From positions 802,565 through 866,564 of the forward strand of contig NZ_BSFK01000016.1 of assembly GCF_027922305.1 (NCBI RefSeq): a DNA stretch of 64,000 nt. The letters are read 5' to 3'. Each line of letters starts with the position of its first letter. Positions within the stretch are counted from its first letter, which is position 1. This document shows positions 9,784 to 18,127 of this stretch, piece by piece. The stretch is from Methylopila jiangsuensis (GTDB taxonomy: Bacteria; Pseudomonadota; Alphaproteobacteria; Rhizobiales; Methylopilaceae). The position numbers were made by a program, and so were the translations under genes. The notes beneath the pieces are model-generated. The model saw only the letters and a list, made by a program, of their open reading frames with translations. It had not been told where the DNA came from and made no database searches.

Positions 9784-11258
9784 GCCGGTCGCTCGACGGA
9801 CTGCTCCATTCCGATGCGCCCTTGGTCGTGGTCGAGGCGGCGGCGGGTTGCGGCAAGACCTGGACAGCGGCGAAATTCGCCAAGGAGATGTCCGCGCGGC
9901 TCGACCATCAACGGGTGCTGTTGCTGTCCCACACCCACGGTGCCTGCGGTGAGTTCCACCGACGCTGCGTCGGTCCAGGCCTGCGTATCGACGTGGAGAC
10001 CTGTGACAGCTTCGCCCTGAAGGTCGTCGGACCTTACGCCGCCGCGCTAAGCCTGCCTTATCCCTTCGACCATCTGGTAGGTCGCTCCGAATTGCCATTC
10101 GAGACGATCCGCACGAAGGCGGCCGATTTAGTTCGGCGGTCGCCTACGGTCGCGCGCCTGATCAGCGCTCGGTATCCGGTGATCATTCTCGACGAACATC
10201 AGGACGCCAGCCTCACACAGCATGAGCTTGCGATGACTTTGATGGCGGTCGGCGGGTCGCGATTGCGGGTCTTTGGCGACCCCATGCAAGCGCTGCACAG
10301 CGGGATCGGAGTGCACTATGTCGACTGGGATGCGCTGTGGGCCAACTGTCGGGACCGGCGCGAACTCACAGAGCCGAAGCGATGGGACGAGGCTCCGGAA
10401 CTCGGCAAGTGGATCACCGCCGCCCGCACGGTCCTGAAAGCTGGCGGATCGGTTGGGCTGCACGACGCTCCCTCGGAAGTCCGGGTCCGCGCGGAGGCTG
10501 GTTTAGCAGGCCGCAAGAAGTTCAAGAACCCCCGACTGGCCGGAGAAATCCTGCACGCCTTCCTCGACGACGGACAGGGCCGGGCCGTCGTAATCGCTCA
10601 CCTGAGCGATATGGTGCGCGCCCTGGCTCAGGGTGCGAACTGGCGAGCCGGGGTGAATGAGGGGGCCGTGCTGGAATATCTCGACCGGCTTCTCGCGGAC
10701 GCAGAGGAAGAAGCGGCGACCGCCGCTAAGCTCGCGGCCGGATTTTTGACCTTCGCGACCGACATAGGGTCAGGCTTCCCGAAGGCATTGCGCGAGGCCA
10801 TCAGCAATCGGGCGGGCATCCAGCTCAATCGTAACCAGGCCGGGGCCAAGCAGTTGCCCTGGCTCCATGCGCTTGAGTTGATCTACGCCGACCCCAGCCA
10901 CCGCGGCCTCGCCGGGGCGATGGATCGGTTGGTCGCGAGTCCACCAGCCGGGTATCGCGTCCGCTTTGGCGATCACGCCGCAGCGCTTCGGGCGATTGGA
11001 CGGACCGACGATCCGCGCGGCCACCTTCATGCGCTGAGCCGGTTGCGCCGCCGTCGAAACTTGCCGCACCTGAGCACGAGCACAGTTCACAAAGCCAAAG
11101 GGCTTGAGTTTCGCCGCGTCCTGGTTTGTCCGGGCGACGCCCAGCAGTTTCCGGCGGGCGCGTATGGCGCGCGCCTGCTTTATGTCGCTATGAGCCGCGC
11201 CACCCATCAGTTGACCATTGTCACAGACTCTTCCTCGCCCATTGTCCATCTGGGTTAG
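9780..11258 (+). CDS. gajB: GajB-like UvrD-family helicase
   Basis: The 492-residue superfamily 1 helicase-type ATPase has Walker A EAAAGCGKT (about residues 19-27), Walker B VIILDEHQDAS, motif III VFGDPMQALHSG, motif V STVHKAKGLEF and motif VI LLYVAMSRATHQL. It starts at GTG 9780, overlapping the stop of the OLD nuclease gene by 4 bases, so the two are translationally coupled. GajB proteins are about 494 aa and have this motif set. In Gabija, GajB forms a complex with the GajA tetramer and responds to DNA ends or nucleotide depletion. The stop is TAG. Confidence 0.86.
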   Translation: MSRSLDGLLHSDAPLVVVEAAAGCGKTWTAAKFAKEMSARLDHQRVLLLSHTHGACGEFHRRCVGPGLRIDVETCDSFALKVVGPYAAALSLPYPFDHLVGRSELPFETIRTKAADLVRRSPTVARLISARYPVIILDEHQDASLTQHELAMTLMAVGGSRLRVFGDPMQALHSGIGVHYVDWDALWANCRDRRELTEPKRWDEAPELGKWITAARTVLKAGGSVGLHDAPSEVRVRAEAGLAGRKKFKNPRLAGEILHAFLDDGQGRAVVIAHLSDMVRALAQGANWRAGVNEGAVLEYLDRLLADAEEEAATAAKLAAGFLTFATDIGSGFPKALREAISNRAGIQLNRNQAGAKQLPWLHALELIYADPSHRGLAGAMDRLVASPPAGYRVRFGDHAAALRAIGRTDDPRGHLHALSRLRRRRNLPHLSTSTVHKAKGLEFRRVLVCPGDAQQFPAGAYGARLLYVAMSRATHQLTIVTDSSSPIVHLG

Positions 11259-11448
11259 CGTTTGAGGTGGTTTGGCAGCCGCCGAGACGAGGCCATGCGG
11301 CAACGGATGATGCCTTTAGCGCGTCAGGGCCAGCAATCAGCATAACCCAAAGCAGAATTGAGAAGATCCGCGTAGGGTCGGCTTCGGCCATTCAGAGAGC
11401 CTGCCGAACGGCCGCTAGTCGGCGTTGACCCAACTTCCGCTCATGACC

Positions 11449-12984
11449 GATTGCGTTGAAGAAGTCGGTTGTTCGACGACGCATGGGAGCAACTGGCCAG
11501 GCGGCGAGCGGCCTTTCGCCTTTTCAGGCCGGGATCGGGCTCGGCGCCGGGACCAACTTCGCCAGCTTCCTGAGGTTTTGGGCGGTGGCGGCGAGCAGGA
11601 ACTCGTCGCGGGCGCCGCATGGACCTCGAAGCCTTAGACGGTCGAGCCGCAGGATGCGCTTCAGGTGCGCGAACAGCATCTCGACCTTCTTCCGCTCGCG
11701 CCGGGAGGCGGCGTAGGCGTCGGTCTTCGCGATGTCCCTCGCCATGTCGCGAGCGCCCTCGTGGATCGAGCGAGGGATCTTCCGGGCCGGCGTGTTGGGG
11801 CAGCATTGCGGTTTAAGGGAGCAGGCGTCGCAGTCGAACTTGCTTGCGCGGTAGCGGATCATGCCGTCGTCGTCGACGAGCAGAGCTGAGCTTCGGTAGA
11901 CCCTCTGGCGGGGTCTCAGCTCCTTCCCGGCCGGGCAGGTGTAGAGGTCGCGGACGTGGTCATACGGGAAGTCCGAGCGGCTGAACGTGCCATCGGTCCG
12001 GGCGCTCTTGTCGAACACCGGGATGTGCGGCTCGATCCCGCGATCATGGACCAGCCAGGCGAGCATCTCGGCCGAGCCGTAGGCGCTGTCGGCGGCGAGC
12101 CGCTCGGGCCACAGCCCGAAGCGGTCCTGCGCTCGCTCAACCATCGTTTGCGCGGCGCCGACCTCGGCCTGCCGGATCGCGCGGCTGGGCTCGACGTCGA
12201 CGATCACCGCGTGGTCGAGGTCGATCAGGTAGTTGGTCGCGTAGGCGAAGAAGGCGTGGCCCTTGTGTGCGCCGGTCCACTGCGCGGCCGGATCCGACCG
12301 CGACACGAACTTCGGCCGGGTCTCGCTCGCCGCGCCCCAGGCCGCATCGTCAAGCGTGTCGAGGTACTCGCGGACTGAGCGCCGCGTCGCGGCCAACTCT
12401 TCCCAGTCGACCTCGTCCCTGCCGTCCGCCGAGCGCTGACGGTTGGCGTGGCCCGGATCAGGCTGGCGTCGACCGCGAAGCCGTCGCCGCCCACAAGCCC
12501 CTCAGCCATGCAGCGCCGGACGACCGTCTCGAACAGCTTGCGCAGCAGGTCGCTGTCGCGGAAGCGGCCATGGCGGTTCTTCGAGAAGGTCGAGTGGTCC
12601 GGCACATCGCCGTCGAGGCCGAGCCGGCAGAACCAGCGATAGGCGAGGTTCAGATGAACCTCCTCGCACAGTCGCCGCTCAGACCGGACGCCGAAGCAGT
12701 AACCGATCAGCAGCATCCGGATCAGCAACTCCGGGTCGATCGAAGGACGACCGGTCGAGCTGTAGAAGGGAGCCAGATCCCGCCGCACCTCAGACAGGTC
12801 GACGAAACGATCGATCGCCCTCAGCAGGTGGTCCTGCGGCACATGCCGCTCGAGAGAGAACTCATAGAACAGCGTCGCCTGGTCGACCTGCCGCTCGCCC
12901 ATCATCGCCGTCGCCCTCCGCCTGTAGGGCCTAGTGAATCAGCGGCGGCGTCACGCTTCAACGACGGAGTTTTTCAACGAAATC
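11449..12984 (-). mobile_element. IS1182-family insertion sequence
   Basis: The element is about 1.54 kb. The left end starts GATTGCGTTGAAGAAGTC, and the reverse complement of the right end reads GATTTCGTTGAAAAACTC, giving imperfect terminal inverted repeats. The tetranucleotide GACC flanks both ends (11,445-11,448 and 12,985-12,988), a likely 4-bp target duplication. It carries one transposase on the minus strand, broken by a frameshift. It separates the Gabija-like pair from the arsenic operon. The 190 bases before it (11,259-11,448) hold no gene. Confidence 0.85.
11524..12905 (-). pseudogene. IS1182-family transposase, frameshifted
   Basis: The N-terminal half (from ATG 12905) has the family's FSLERHVPQDHLLRAIDRF, GRPSIDPELLIRMLLIGY, EVHLNLAYRWFCRLGL and VPDHSTFSKNRHGRF. 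The C-terminal half continues in another frame with EYLDTLDDAAWGAA, then ADSAYGSAEMLAWL and the C-terminal RRERKKVEMLFAHLKRIL block (DDE-type transposase). The break lies near 12,445: after DASLIRA the frame runs off, whereas inserting one G would restore the expected ADANRQRS reading. This is a one-base deletion or a sequencing error, so the element is probably not autonomous. Confidence 0.88.
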
Positions 12985-13037
12985 GACCCTAAACCGACGT
13001 TGCTGGGGTCCGCAGATCGGCTGTGGGCGCGAACGAT

Positions 13038-14210
13038 CTAGCGCTTCTGAGCGAGTGCCGCTGCCACCAGCGCGTTCGCAGCAGCGACCACCGCAAGCAC
13101 CTTAAGCGTCATTCCTGGCCCAGCCTGAGCCATCACTAGCCCGGCGATGAACGGGGCGAGCGCCTGAACAACCAATTTGGGCGCGGCGAGCCGTCCCATC
13201 ACGACCGGGTAGCGGGCCGGACCGAACAGAGCGAGCGGGACCGTGCCGCGGGAGATCGACCATACGCCGTTCCCCGCGGCGTAAAGCACGACCGCGACGG
13301 CGGCGGGCCCGGCTCCGAGCGCGAGCAGGACCGTGCCGACCGAGACGAGCGCGCCCGCGCAGGCGAGCGTGGCGGTCGGATGCAGGCGGTCGCCGACCAG
13401 CATCTCGACGACGCGTGCGCCGACCTGCGATGGGCCGATCAGCGCCCCGACCGCGACGGCCGCCGCGAGCGCCATGCCCTGGTCCTGCAAGATCGTGAGC
13501 AGGTGAACCGAGACCGTCGTCTGGACCGCGCCGTTGGCCATCAAGATCGCCGCCAGCAGCAGGAACGTCCCTCGCTCACGCGACGACATCGTGCCGGCCC
13601 CGGCACTGTCGGTCGTAATCGGAGGCTTGGGGGCCTCCCGCGGCAGCAGCAGGAACAGCGCCGGGGCCATGACCAGCACCTGCGCGGCGGCGTAGGCGAA
13701 GCAGGCGCCGCGCCAGCCGACGTGCTCGACGGCGAGCGCCGAGAGCGGCCAGCAGACGGTACTGGCGAAGCCGCCGAACAGGGTGAGGTTGGTGATGGCG
13801 CGCCGGGCCGACGCCCCGAAGATCCGGCCGAGCGTCGAGAACGCCGCGTCGTAGAGCTCGGCGCCCATTCCGACGCCGAGCACGGCCCAGCCCAGCAGGT
13901 AACTCGCGAGGCCCGTTGATGAGCCGACCGCAGCGAGGCCCGCGCCCATCAGCAGCGAGCCCACGGCCATGGTCGGCCGCCCGCCGAAGCCGTCGATCAT
14001 ACGGCCGACGAACGGCGCGGCGATCCCGGAGCAGAGCAGCCCGATCGACCCACCGCCGACCACCCAGGCGAGCGGCCATCCGGTGTCGGCCGAGATCGGC
14101 GTCGCCAGCACCGCGAGCAGGTAGAAGCTCGAGCCCCACGAGACGATCTGCGCGATCCCGAGCAGCGGGACGGCGATCCTGCCGCCCGGCGGCGCCGAAG
14201 CCGTCTCCAC
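13038..14210 (-). CDS. MFS transporter of the ars operon (possibly ArsK-like)
   Basis: The 390-residue membrane protein has about 12 hydrophobic segments and major-facilitator features (VGRMIDGFGGRPTMAVG in loop 2-3). The GTG start follows the arsH stop by 3 bases, so it is the last gene of the arsR-acr3-arsC-arsH operon. Ars operons of Alphaproteobacteria can carry an MFS exporter such as ArsK (trivalent arsenicals, Sb) or, with a GAPDH partner, ArsJ. No GAPDH gene is present, so ArsJ is unlikely. The substrate is inferred only from context. Confidence 0.8.
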   Translation of the reverse strand: METASAPPGGRIAVPLLGIAQIVSWGSSFYLLAVLATPISADTGWPLAWVVGGGSIGLLCSGIAAPFVGRMIDGFGGRPTMAVGSLLMGAGLAAVGSSTGLASYLLGWAVLGVGMGAELYDAAFSTLGRIFGASARRAITNLTLFGGFASTVCWPLSALAVEHVGWRGACFAYAAAQVLVMAPALFLLLPREAPKPPITTDSAGAGTMSSRERGTFLLLAAILMANGAVQTTVSVHLLTILQDQGMALAAAVAVGALIGPSQVGARVVEMLVGDRLHPTATLACAGALVSVGTVLLALGAGPAAVAVVLYAAGNGVWSISRGTVPLALFGPARYPVVMGRLAAPKLVVQALAPFIAGLVMAQAGPGMTLKVLAVVAAANALVAAALAQKR

Positions 14211-14213
14211 GCC

Positions 14214-14924
14214 TCAGACGGCCTGCTTGAGGTTCACCCGCGCCTCGAGCGCCGCCGCGCTCTCCTTCCGCTCGCTGTAGCGGTCGGTGAGGTGGTCGGA
14301 AACGTCGCGCGTGAGGAGCGTGAACTTCACCAGCTCCTCCATCACGTCGACCACGCGCTCGTAATAGGGCGACGGCTTCATCCGGCCGTCCTCATCGAAC
14401 TCCTGGTAGGCCTTGGCGACGGATGACTGGTTGGGGATCGTCAGCATCCGCATCCAGCGGCCGAGCACCCGCATCTGGTTCACGGCGTTGAACGACTGCG
14501 AGCCGCCGGAGACCTGCATCACCGCGAGCGTGCGGCCCTGCGTGGGGCGGACGGAGCCGACCGAGAGCGGGATCCAGTCGATCAGCGACTTCATCACCCC
14601 GGTCATCGCGCCGTGCCGCTCGGGGCTCGTCCAGACCTGCGCCTCGGACCAGAGCGACAGCTCGCGCAGCTCCTGAACCTTGGGGTGATCCACGGGGCCG
14701 CCGTCCGGCAGCGGCAGGCCCGTTGGATCGAACACGCGCGTCTCGCAGCCGAGGCGTCTGAGCAGGCGCTCGGCCTCGAAGGTCAGCAGGCGGCTGTAGG
14801 AGACGGGCCGCAGCGAGCCGTAGAGCAGAAGGACCCGCGGCGGATGGGTCGAACGCGGACCGTGGAGCCGCGAAAGGTCGGTCGGGCGGAACGAGCTCTC
14901 GTCGAGGTTCGGCAGATCGCTCAC
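14214..14924 (-). CDS. arsH: ArsH, FMN-dependent organoarsenical oxidoreductase
   Basis: The 236-residue flavoprotein has the ArsH signature: [16 protein letters not shown] (phosphate loop for FMN), [40 protein letters not shown] in parts, and [20 protein letters not shown]. ArsH oxidises trivalent organoarsenicals and reduces flavin- or quinone-type substrates with NADPH. Length and motifs agree with full-length family members. It lies between arsC (23 bases upstream) and the MFS gene (3 bases downstream) on the minus strand. Confidence 0.95.
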   Translation of the reverse strand: MSDLPNLDESSFRPTDLSRLHGPRSTHPPRVLLLYGSLRPVSYSRLLTFEAERLLRRLGCETRVFDPTGLPLPDGGPVDHPKVQELRELSLWSEAQVWTSPERHGAMTGVMKSLIDWIPLSVGSVRPTQGRTLAVMQVSGGSQSFNAVNQMRVLGRWMRMLTIPNQSSVAKAYQEFDEDGRMKPSPYYERVVDVMEELVKFTLLTRDVSDHLTDRYSERKESAAALEARVNLKQAV

Positions 14925-14947
14925 GACTCCGCTCCCGCCTTCACGAC

Positions 14948-15340
14948 CTAGACGTCCTCCTTGGTGAAGTCGCCCGCGAGCGGCGCTGGCAGGATCTCCA
15001 GCACGACCTCCGACGGCCTGCAGAGCCGAACGCCGCGCGAGGTGAACACGAACGGGCGGTTGATCAGGATCGGGTGCTTGAGCATGGCGTCGAGGATCGC
15101 GTCGCCGGTGACCGACGGATCGCCGAGGCCGAGCTCCGCGAAGAGCGTTTCCTTCGCCCGGGCGGCCTCCCGCGGGGTCAGTTCGGCGGCGGCGAACGCC
15201 TTCGCCAACTCGTCGCGCGAAGGTGGCGCCTTAAGGTACTCGACGACGGTCGGCTCAACGCCCGCGGCCCGGATCATCGCTAGCGTGTTGCGGGACGTGC
15301 CGCAGGCGGGGTTGTGCCAGATGGTGACGGCCTCGGTCAT
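14948..15340 (-). CDS. arsC: Arsenate reductase ArsC (glutaredoxin-coupled type)
   Basis: The 130-residue protein has the ArsC thioredoxin-like fold signature [17 protein letters not shown] with catalytic Cys13, [11 protein letters not shown], and the C-terminal [23 protein letters not shown]. It reduces arsenate to arsenite with glutathione and glutaredoxin, supplying the substrate for the Acr3 pump encoded just upstream. The gap to the acr3 stop is 10 bases. The start is ATG 15340. Confidence 0.96.
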   Translation of the reverse strand: MTEAVTIWHNPACGTSRNTLAMIRAAGVEPTVVEYLKAPPSRDELAKAFAAAELTPREAARAKETLFAELGLGDPSVTGDAILDAMLKHPILINRPFVFTSRGVRLCRPSEVVLEILPAPLAGDFTKEDV

Positions 15341-15350
15341 CGCGGCGTCC

Positions 15351-16406
15351 TCAGGAACGGGATTCGGGAGCGGCCGCGCGAACGCCGCGGGCCTCGTACC
15401 AGGGTTTTGAGCGGTTCACGATCCACACGACCGACAGCATGACGGGCACCTCGATCAGCACCCCCACGACGGTGGCGAGCGCGGCCCCGGACTTGAATCC
15501 GAACAGGCTGATGGCCGCGGCGACCGCGAGCTCGAAGAAGTTCGACGCCCCGATCAGCGCCGACGGGCCGGCAACGCAATGGGCCTCGCCCGAAGCCCTG
15601 TTCAGCAGGTAGGCGAGGCCGGAGTTGAAGTAGACCTGGATCAGGATCGGCACCGCCAGCAGGGCGATGACGAGCGGCTGGGCGACGATCTGCTCCCCCT
15701 GGAAGGCGAACAGCAGGACGAGCGTCGCGAGCAGGGCGACGAGCGAGAGCGGCTGGATCTTCGCCAGCAGGCGGTCGAGCGAGGCCTGTCCGCTAGATGC
15801 CAGAATCCGTCGGCGCAGCACCTGCGCCGCAATCACCGGCACGACGATGTAGAGGCCGACCGACAGGAGCAGCGTGTCCCAAGGCACGGAGATCGCCGAC
15901 AGGCCCAGCAGCAGGCCGACGAGCGGCGCGAAGGCGACGATCATGATCGCGTCGTTGACCGCCACCTGGCTCAGCGTGAACAGGGGGTCGCCCCTCGTCA
16001 GGTTCGACCACACGAACACCATCGCGGTGCAGGGGGCCGCGGCGAGCAGGATCAGCCCGGCGATGTAGCTGTCGATCTGGTCCGCGCGCAGCCAGGGCCG
16101 GAACAGCCAGCCGACGAACAGCCATCCGAGCAGCGCCATCGAGAACGGCTTGACCGCCCAGTTGACGAACAGCGTCACCGACACGCCCCGCCAGTGAGCC
16201 GCGACCTTACGCAGGGCGCCGAAGTCGACCTTCACGAGCATGGGGACGATCATCAGCCAGATGAGCGCCGCGACGGGCAGGTTCACGCTCGCGACCTCAA
16301 GCGAGCCGATCGCGTGGAAGATGCCCGGCGCGACGTAACCGAGCGCGACGCCGACCACGATGCAGAGAAAGACCCAGACGGTCAGGTAGCGCTCGAACAA
16401 CGACAC
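15351..16406 (-). CDS. acr3: Arsenite efflux permease Acr3
   Basis: The 351-residue, ten-segment membrane protein has Acr3 hallmarks: LPVAALIWLMIVPMLVKVDF, NWAVKPFSMALLGWLF, the AAPCTAMVFVWSNLTRGDP segment with the conserved transport cysteine, and QVAVNDAIM. It exports arsenite using the membrane potential. The frame is open far upstream, but the protein begins at GTG 16406, two bases after the arsR stop. The upstream part of the frame overlaps arsR in another frame and is spurious. It is coupled to arsR and followed by arsC. Confidence 0.95.
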   Translation of the reverse strand: MSLFERYLTVWVFLCIVVGVALGYVAPGIFHAIGSLEVASVNLPVAALIWLMIVPMLVKVDFGALRKVAAHWRGVSVTLFVNWAVKPFSMALLGWLFVGWLFRPWLRADQIDSYIAGLILLAAAPCTAMVFVWSNLTRGDPLFTLSQVAVNDAIMIVAFAPLVGLLLGLSAISVPWDTLLLSVGLYIVVPVIAAQVLRRRILASSGQASLDRLLAKIQPLSLVALLATLVLLFAFQGEQIVAQPLVIALLAVPILIQVYFNSGLAYLLNRASGEAHCVAGPSALIGASNFFELAVAAAISLFGFKSGAALATVVGVLIEVPVMLSVVWIVNRSKPWYEARGVRAAAPESRS

Positions 16407-16408
16407 GG

Positions 16409-16783
16409 TCAGGCCCTCGCGGCCGTATCGCAGCCGCAGCCCTTCTCGAGCTGCTCGAACACTGGCGCGCACACGTCGGGATGGCCCTTGCAGCAGTCCT
16501 CGAGCAGGTAGTTCACGAGGCCGCGCATGCCGTCGAAGTTGGCGGCGTAGAGGATCGAGCGCCCGTCGCGGACCCCGGTGATAAGCCCGGCGCGGGCGAG
16601 GATGGCGAGGTGGGTCGACAGCGTGTTCTGGAGGCAGCCGAGCGCCTCGGCGATCCCGCCCGCGGGCTGCGGCTCGGGGGCCGTCGTGACGAGGTGCTTG
16701 AAGATGCGGAGCCGCGTGGATTGGCCCAGCGCCGAGAGGGCGTCGAGGGCCGAGGCTTCGCGGTCGGTCGTGGAGTCGGGCAT
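16409..16783 (-). CDS. arsR: ArsR-family arsenic-responsive repressor
   Basis: The 124-residue winged-helix repressor contains ALSALGQSTRLRIFKHLV, then GGIAEALGCLQNTLSTHLAIL (recognition helix) and the wing GVRDGRSILYAANF. Cysteines in LEDCCKGHPDVCAP and the tail EKGCGCD are candidates for As(III) binding. ATG 16783 is chosen for its GGAGG at the right distance. It should repress its own operon and probably the divergent permease gene, releasing DNA on binding arsenite. A palindrome lies 35-54 bases upstream of the start. Confidence 0.94.
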   Translation of the reverse strand: MPDSTTDREASALDALSALGQSTRLRIFKHLVTTAPEPQPAGGIAEALGCLQNTLSTHLAILARAGLITGVRDGRSILYAANFDGMRGLVNYLLEDCCKGHPDVCAPVFEQLEKGCGCDTAARA

Positions 16784-16817
16784 GTCGCCTCCGTTGATGG
16801 GAGGCATTTGTATCGAA

Positions 16818-16837
16818 ATATCGATGAGTGTCGATAT
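16818..16837. promoter_or_regulatory. Probable ArsR operator
   Basis: A perfect inverted repeat, ATATCGA - 6 bases - TCGATAT, lies in the 204-base gap between arsR and the divergent permease gene. A nearby TATCGA half-site at 16,811 extends it. Position and symmetry fit an ArsR-family site overlapping the arsR promoter. No binding data. Confidence 0.65.
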
Positions 16838-16987
16838 CTTGGGACCCCAAACAGCCTCGACGAGGATCTTTCGAGGCCATGGCCATGCAAGCGAAAGCGC
16901 TAGCATAGGACCCGGGAACGATTGTGTGATTTGGACACCTCGCGCGATCGGACTGCGGCTGCGGCAACTGACATGGGAGGAGCTGGA

Positions 16988-17964
16988 GTGAACCGGGGGC
17001 GTGAGGTGCTGGAGGCGCGACAGGTCGCGATCTACTTCGCGGCGATCGTCCTGGGCGGACTTGCCGGAATGGCGCTCGGCGGCGCCGAGGCGCTCGAGGC
17101 CGCAATCAACCCGGCTCTCGCACTGATGCTGTTCGTCACCTTCCTCCAGGTCCCGCTGGTCGAGCTCGGCGCGGCGCTGAGGAACGGACGCTTCCTCGCC
17201 GCGCTCCTCAGCGTGAACTTCGTCGCCGTCCCGCTGCTCGCCTTCGGCCTCGTCCAGCTCCTGCCGGACGACCCGCTGCTTCGGCTCGGCGTCCTGTTCG
17301 TGCTGCTGACCCCGTGCATCGACTACGTGGTCACCTTCGCCCACCTCGGGGCCGGGGCGACGCCCGACTGCTGCTGGCCTCGACCCCGATCCTGCTGATC
17401 GCCCAGATGGCGCTCTTGCCCGTCCAGCTCGGAGCGATGCTCGGCGACGGCGCCTCGGCCCTCGTCCAGCCAGGACCGTTCGTCCATGCCTTCGTCTGGC
17501 TGATCGCTCTGCCCTTGCTGCTTGCCGCGGCGGTGCAGTTCTGGGCAAACCGATCCCGTGCTGGGGCCTGGGCGTCGGCGGCGCTCGGCCTGCTCCCGGC
17601 GCCCGCGACCGCGCTGGTGCTCGTTCTGGTGCTGGCGGCGGTCGCCCCGAGGATCGGCGAGGCGCTGCCGTCGGCGCTCGCCGCGGCCCCCGTCTATGTG
17701 GCGTTCGCCGTGCTGGCGCCGCTGCTGGGCCTTGCCGGGGCCCGCCTGTTCGGCCTCGACGCCCCGGCCGGGCGCGCGGTCGCCTTCAGCGCGGCGACGC
17801 GGAACTCGCTCGTCGTCCTGCCGCTCGCTTTCGCGGTGCCAGGCGGCGCACCAATCCTCCCTGCCGTCATCGTCACCCAGACGATCGTCGAGCTGCTGAG
17901 CGAGCTCGCTTACATCCGCCTCGTGCCGAGGCTGCATCCCGATCGCCGGGTCGCTGCTGCTTGA
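16988..17964 (+). pseudogene. Arsenic resistance permease (Acr3/BASS superfamily), frameshifted
   Basis: The first part (GTG 16988 preceded by GGGAGGAGC) gives a hydrophobic protein with INPALALMLFVTFLQVPLVEL and LLTPCIDYVVTFAHLGAG. The frame is lost near 17,362, where the expected continuation DARLLLASTPILLIAQ sits in the next frame and runs to 17,964 with AVAFSAATRNSLVVLPLAFA and TQTIVELLSELAYIRLVPR. One missing base restores a single protein of about 325 aa. The family is the arsenic-resistance branch of the bile-acid/Acr3 superfamily. It is divergent from arsR and probably shares its operator. It is either recently inactivated or carries a sequencing error in a run of G. Confidence 0.82.
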
Positions 17965-18127
17965 AGGGCGCAACGCCGGGTGGCCTGCGAGTGGGCGACG
18001 GCTCGCCGCACGCGCGGCGAAGGTCTCTCCACCAGAGCGGAGCGCTATATGCGGCAACCGTCCTTCGTGTCTCTAACTCCGGAGTTGGCCAGGGCGACCG
18101 ACAAGCCGAGGGGCGGGTCGGTCCCCG
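17965..18127. other. Convergent intergenic region
   Basis: These 163 bases lie between the plus-strand permease pseudogene and the minus-strand MFS gene. No gene or clear terminator hairpin is visible. Confidence 0.35.

Noticed and set aside
13038-14210. ArsJ of the organoarsenical efflux pathway
   Set aside because: ArsJ works with a GAPDH-like partner encoded next to it. None is present, and the closest neighbours are arsH, arsC and acr3.
16409-17548. A long minus-strand frame that would extend arsR upstream by more than 250 codons
   Set aside because: The extension is Arg/Glu-rich and overlaps the permease pseudogene and the ArsR palindrome. ATG 16783 has a good ribosome site and the normal ArsR length.
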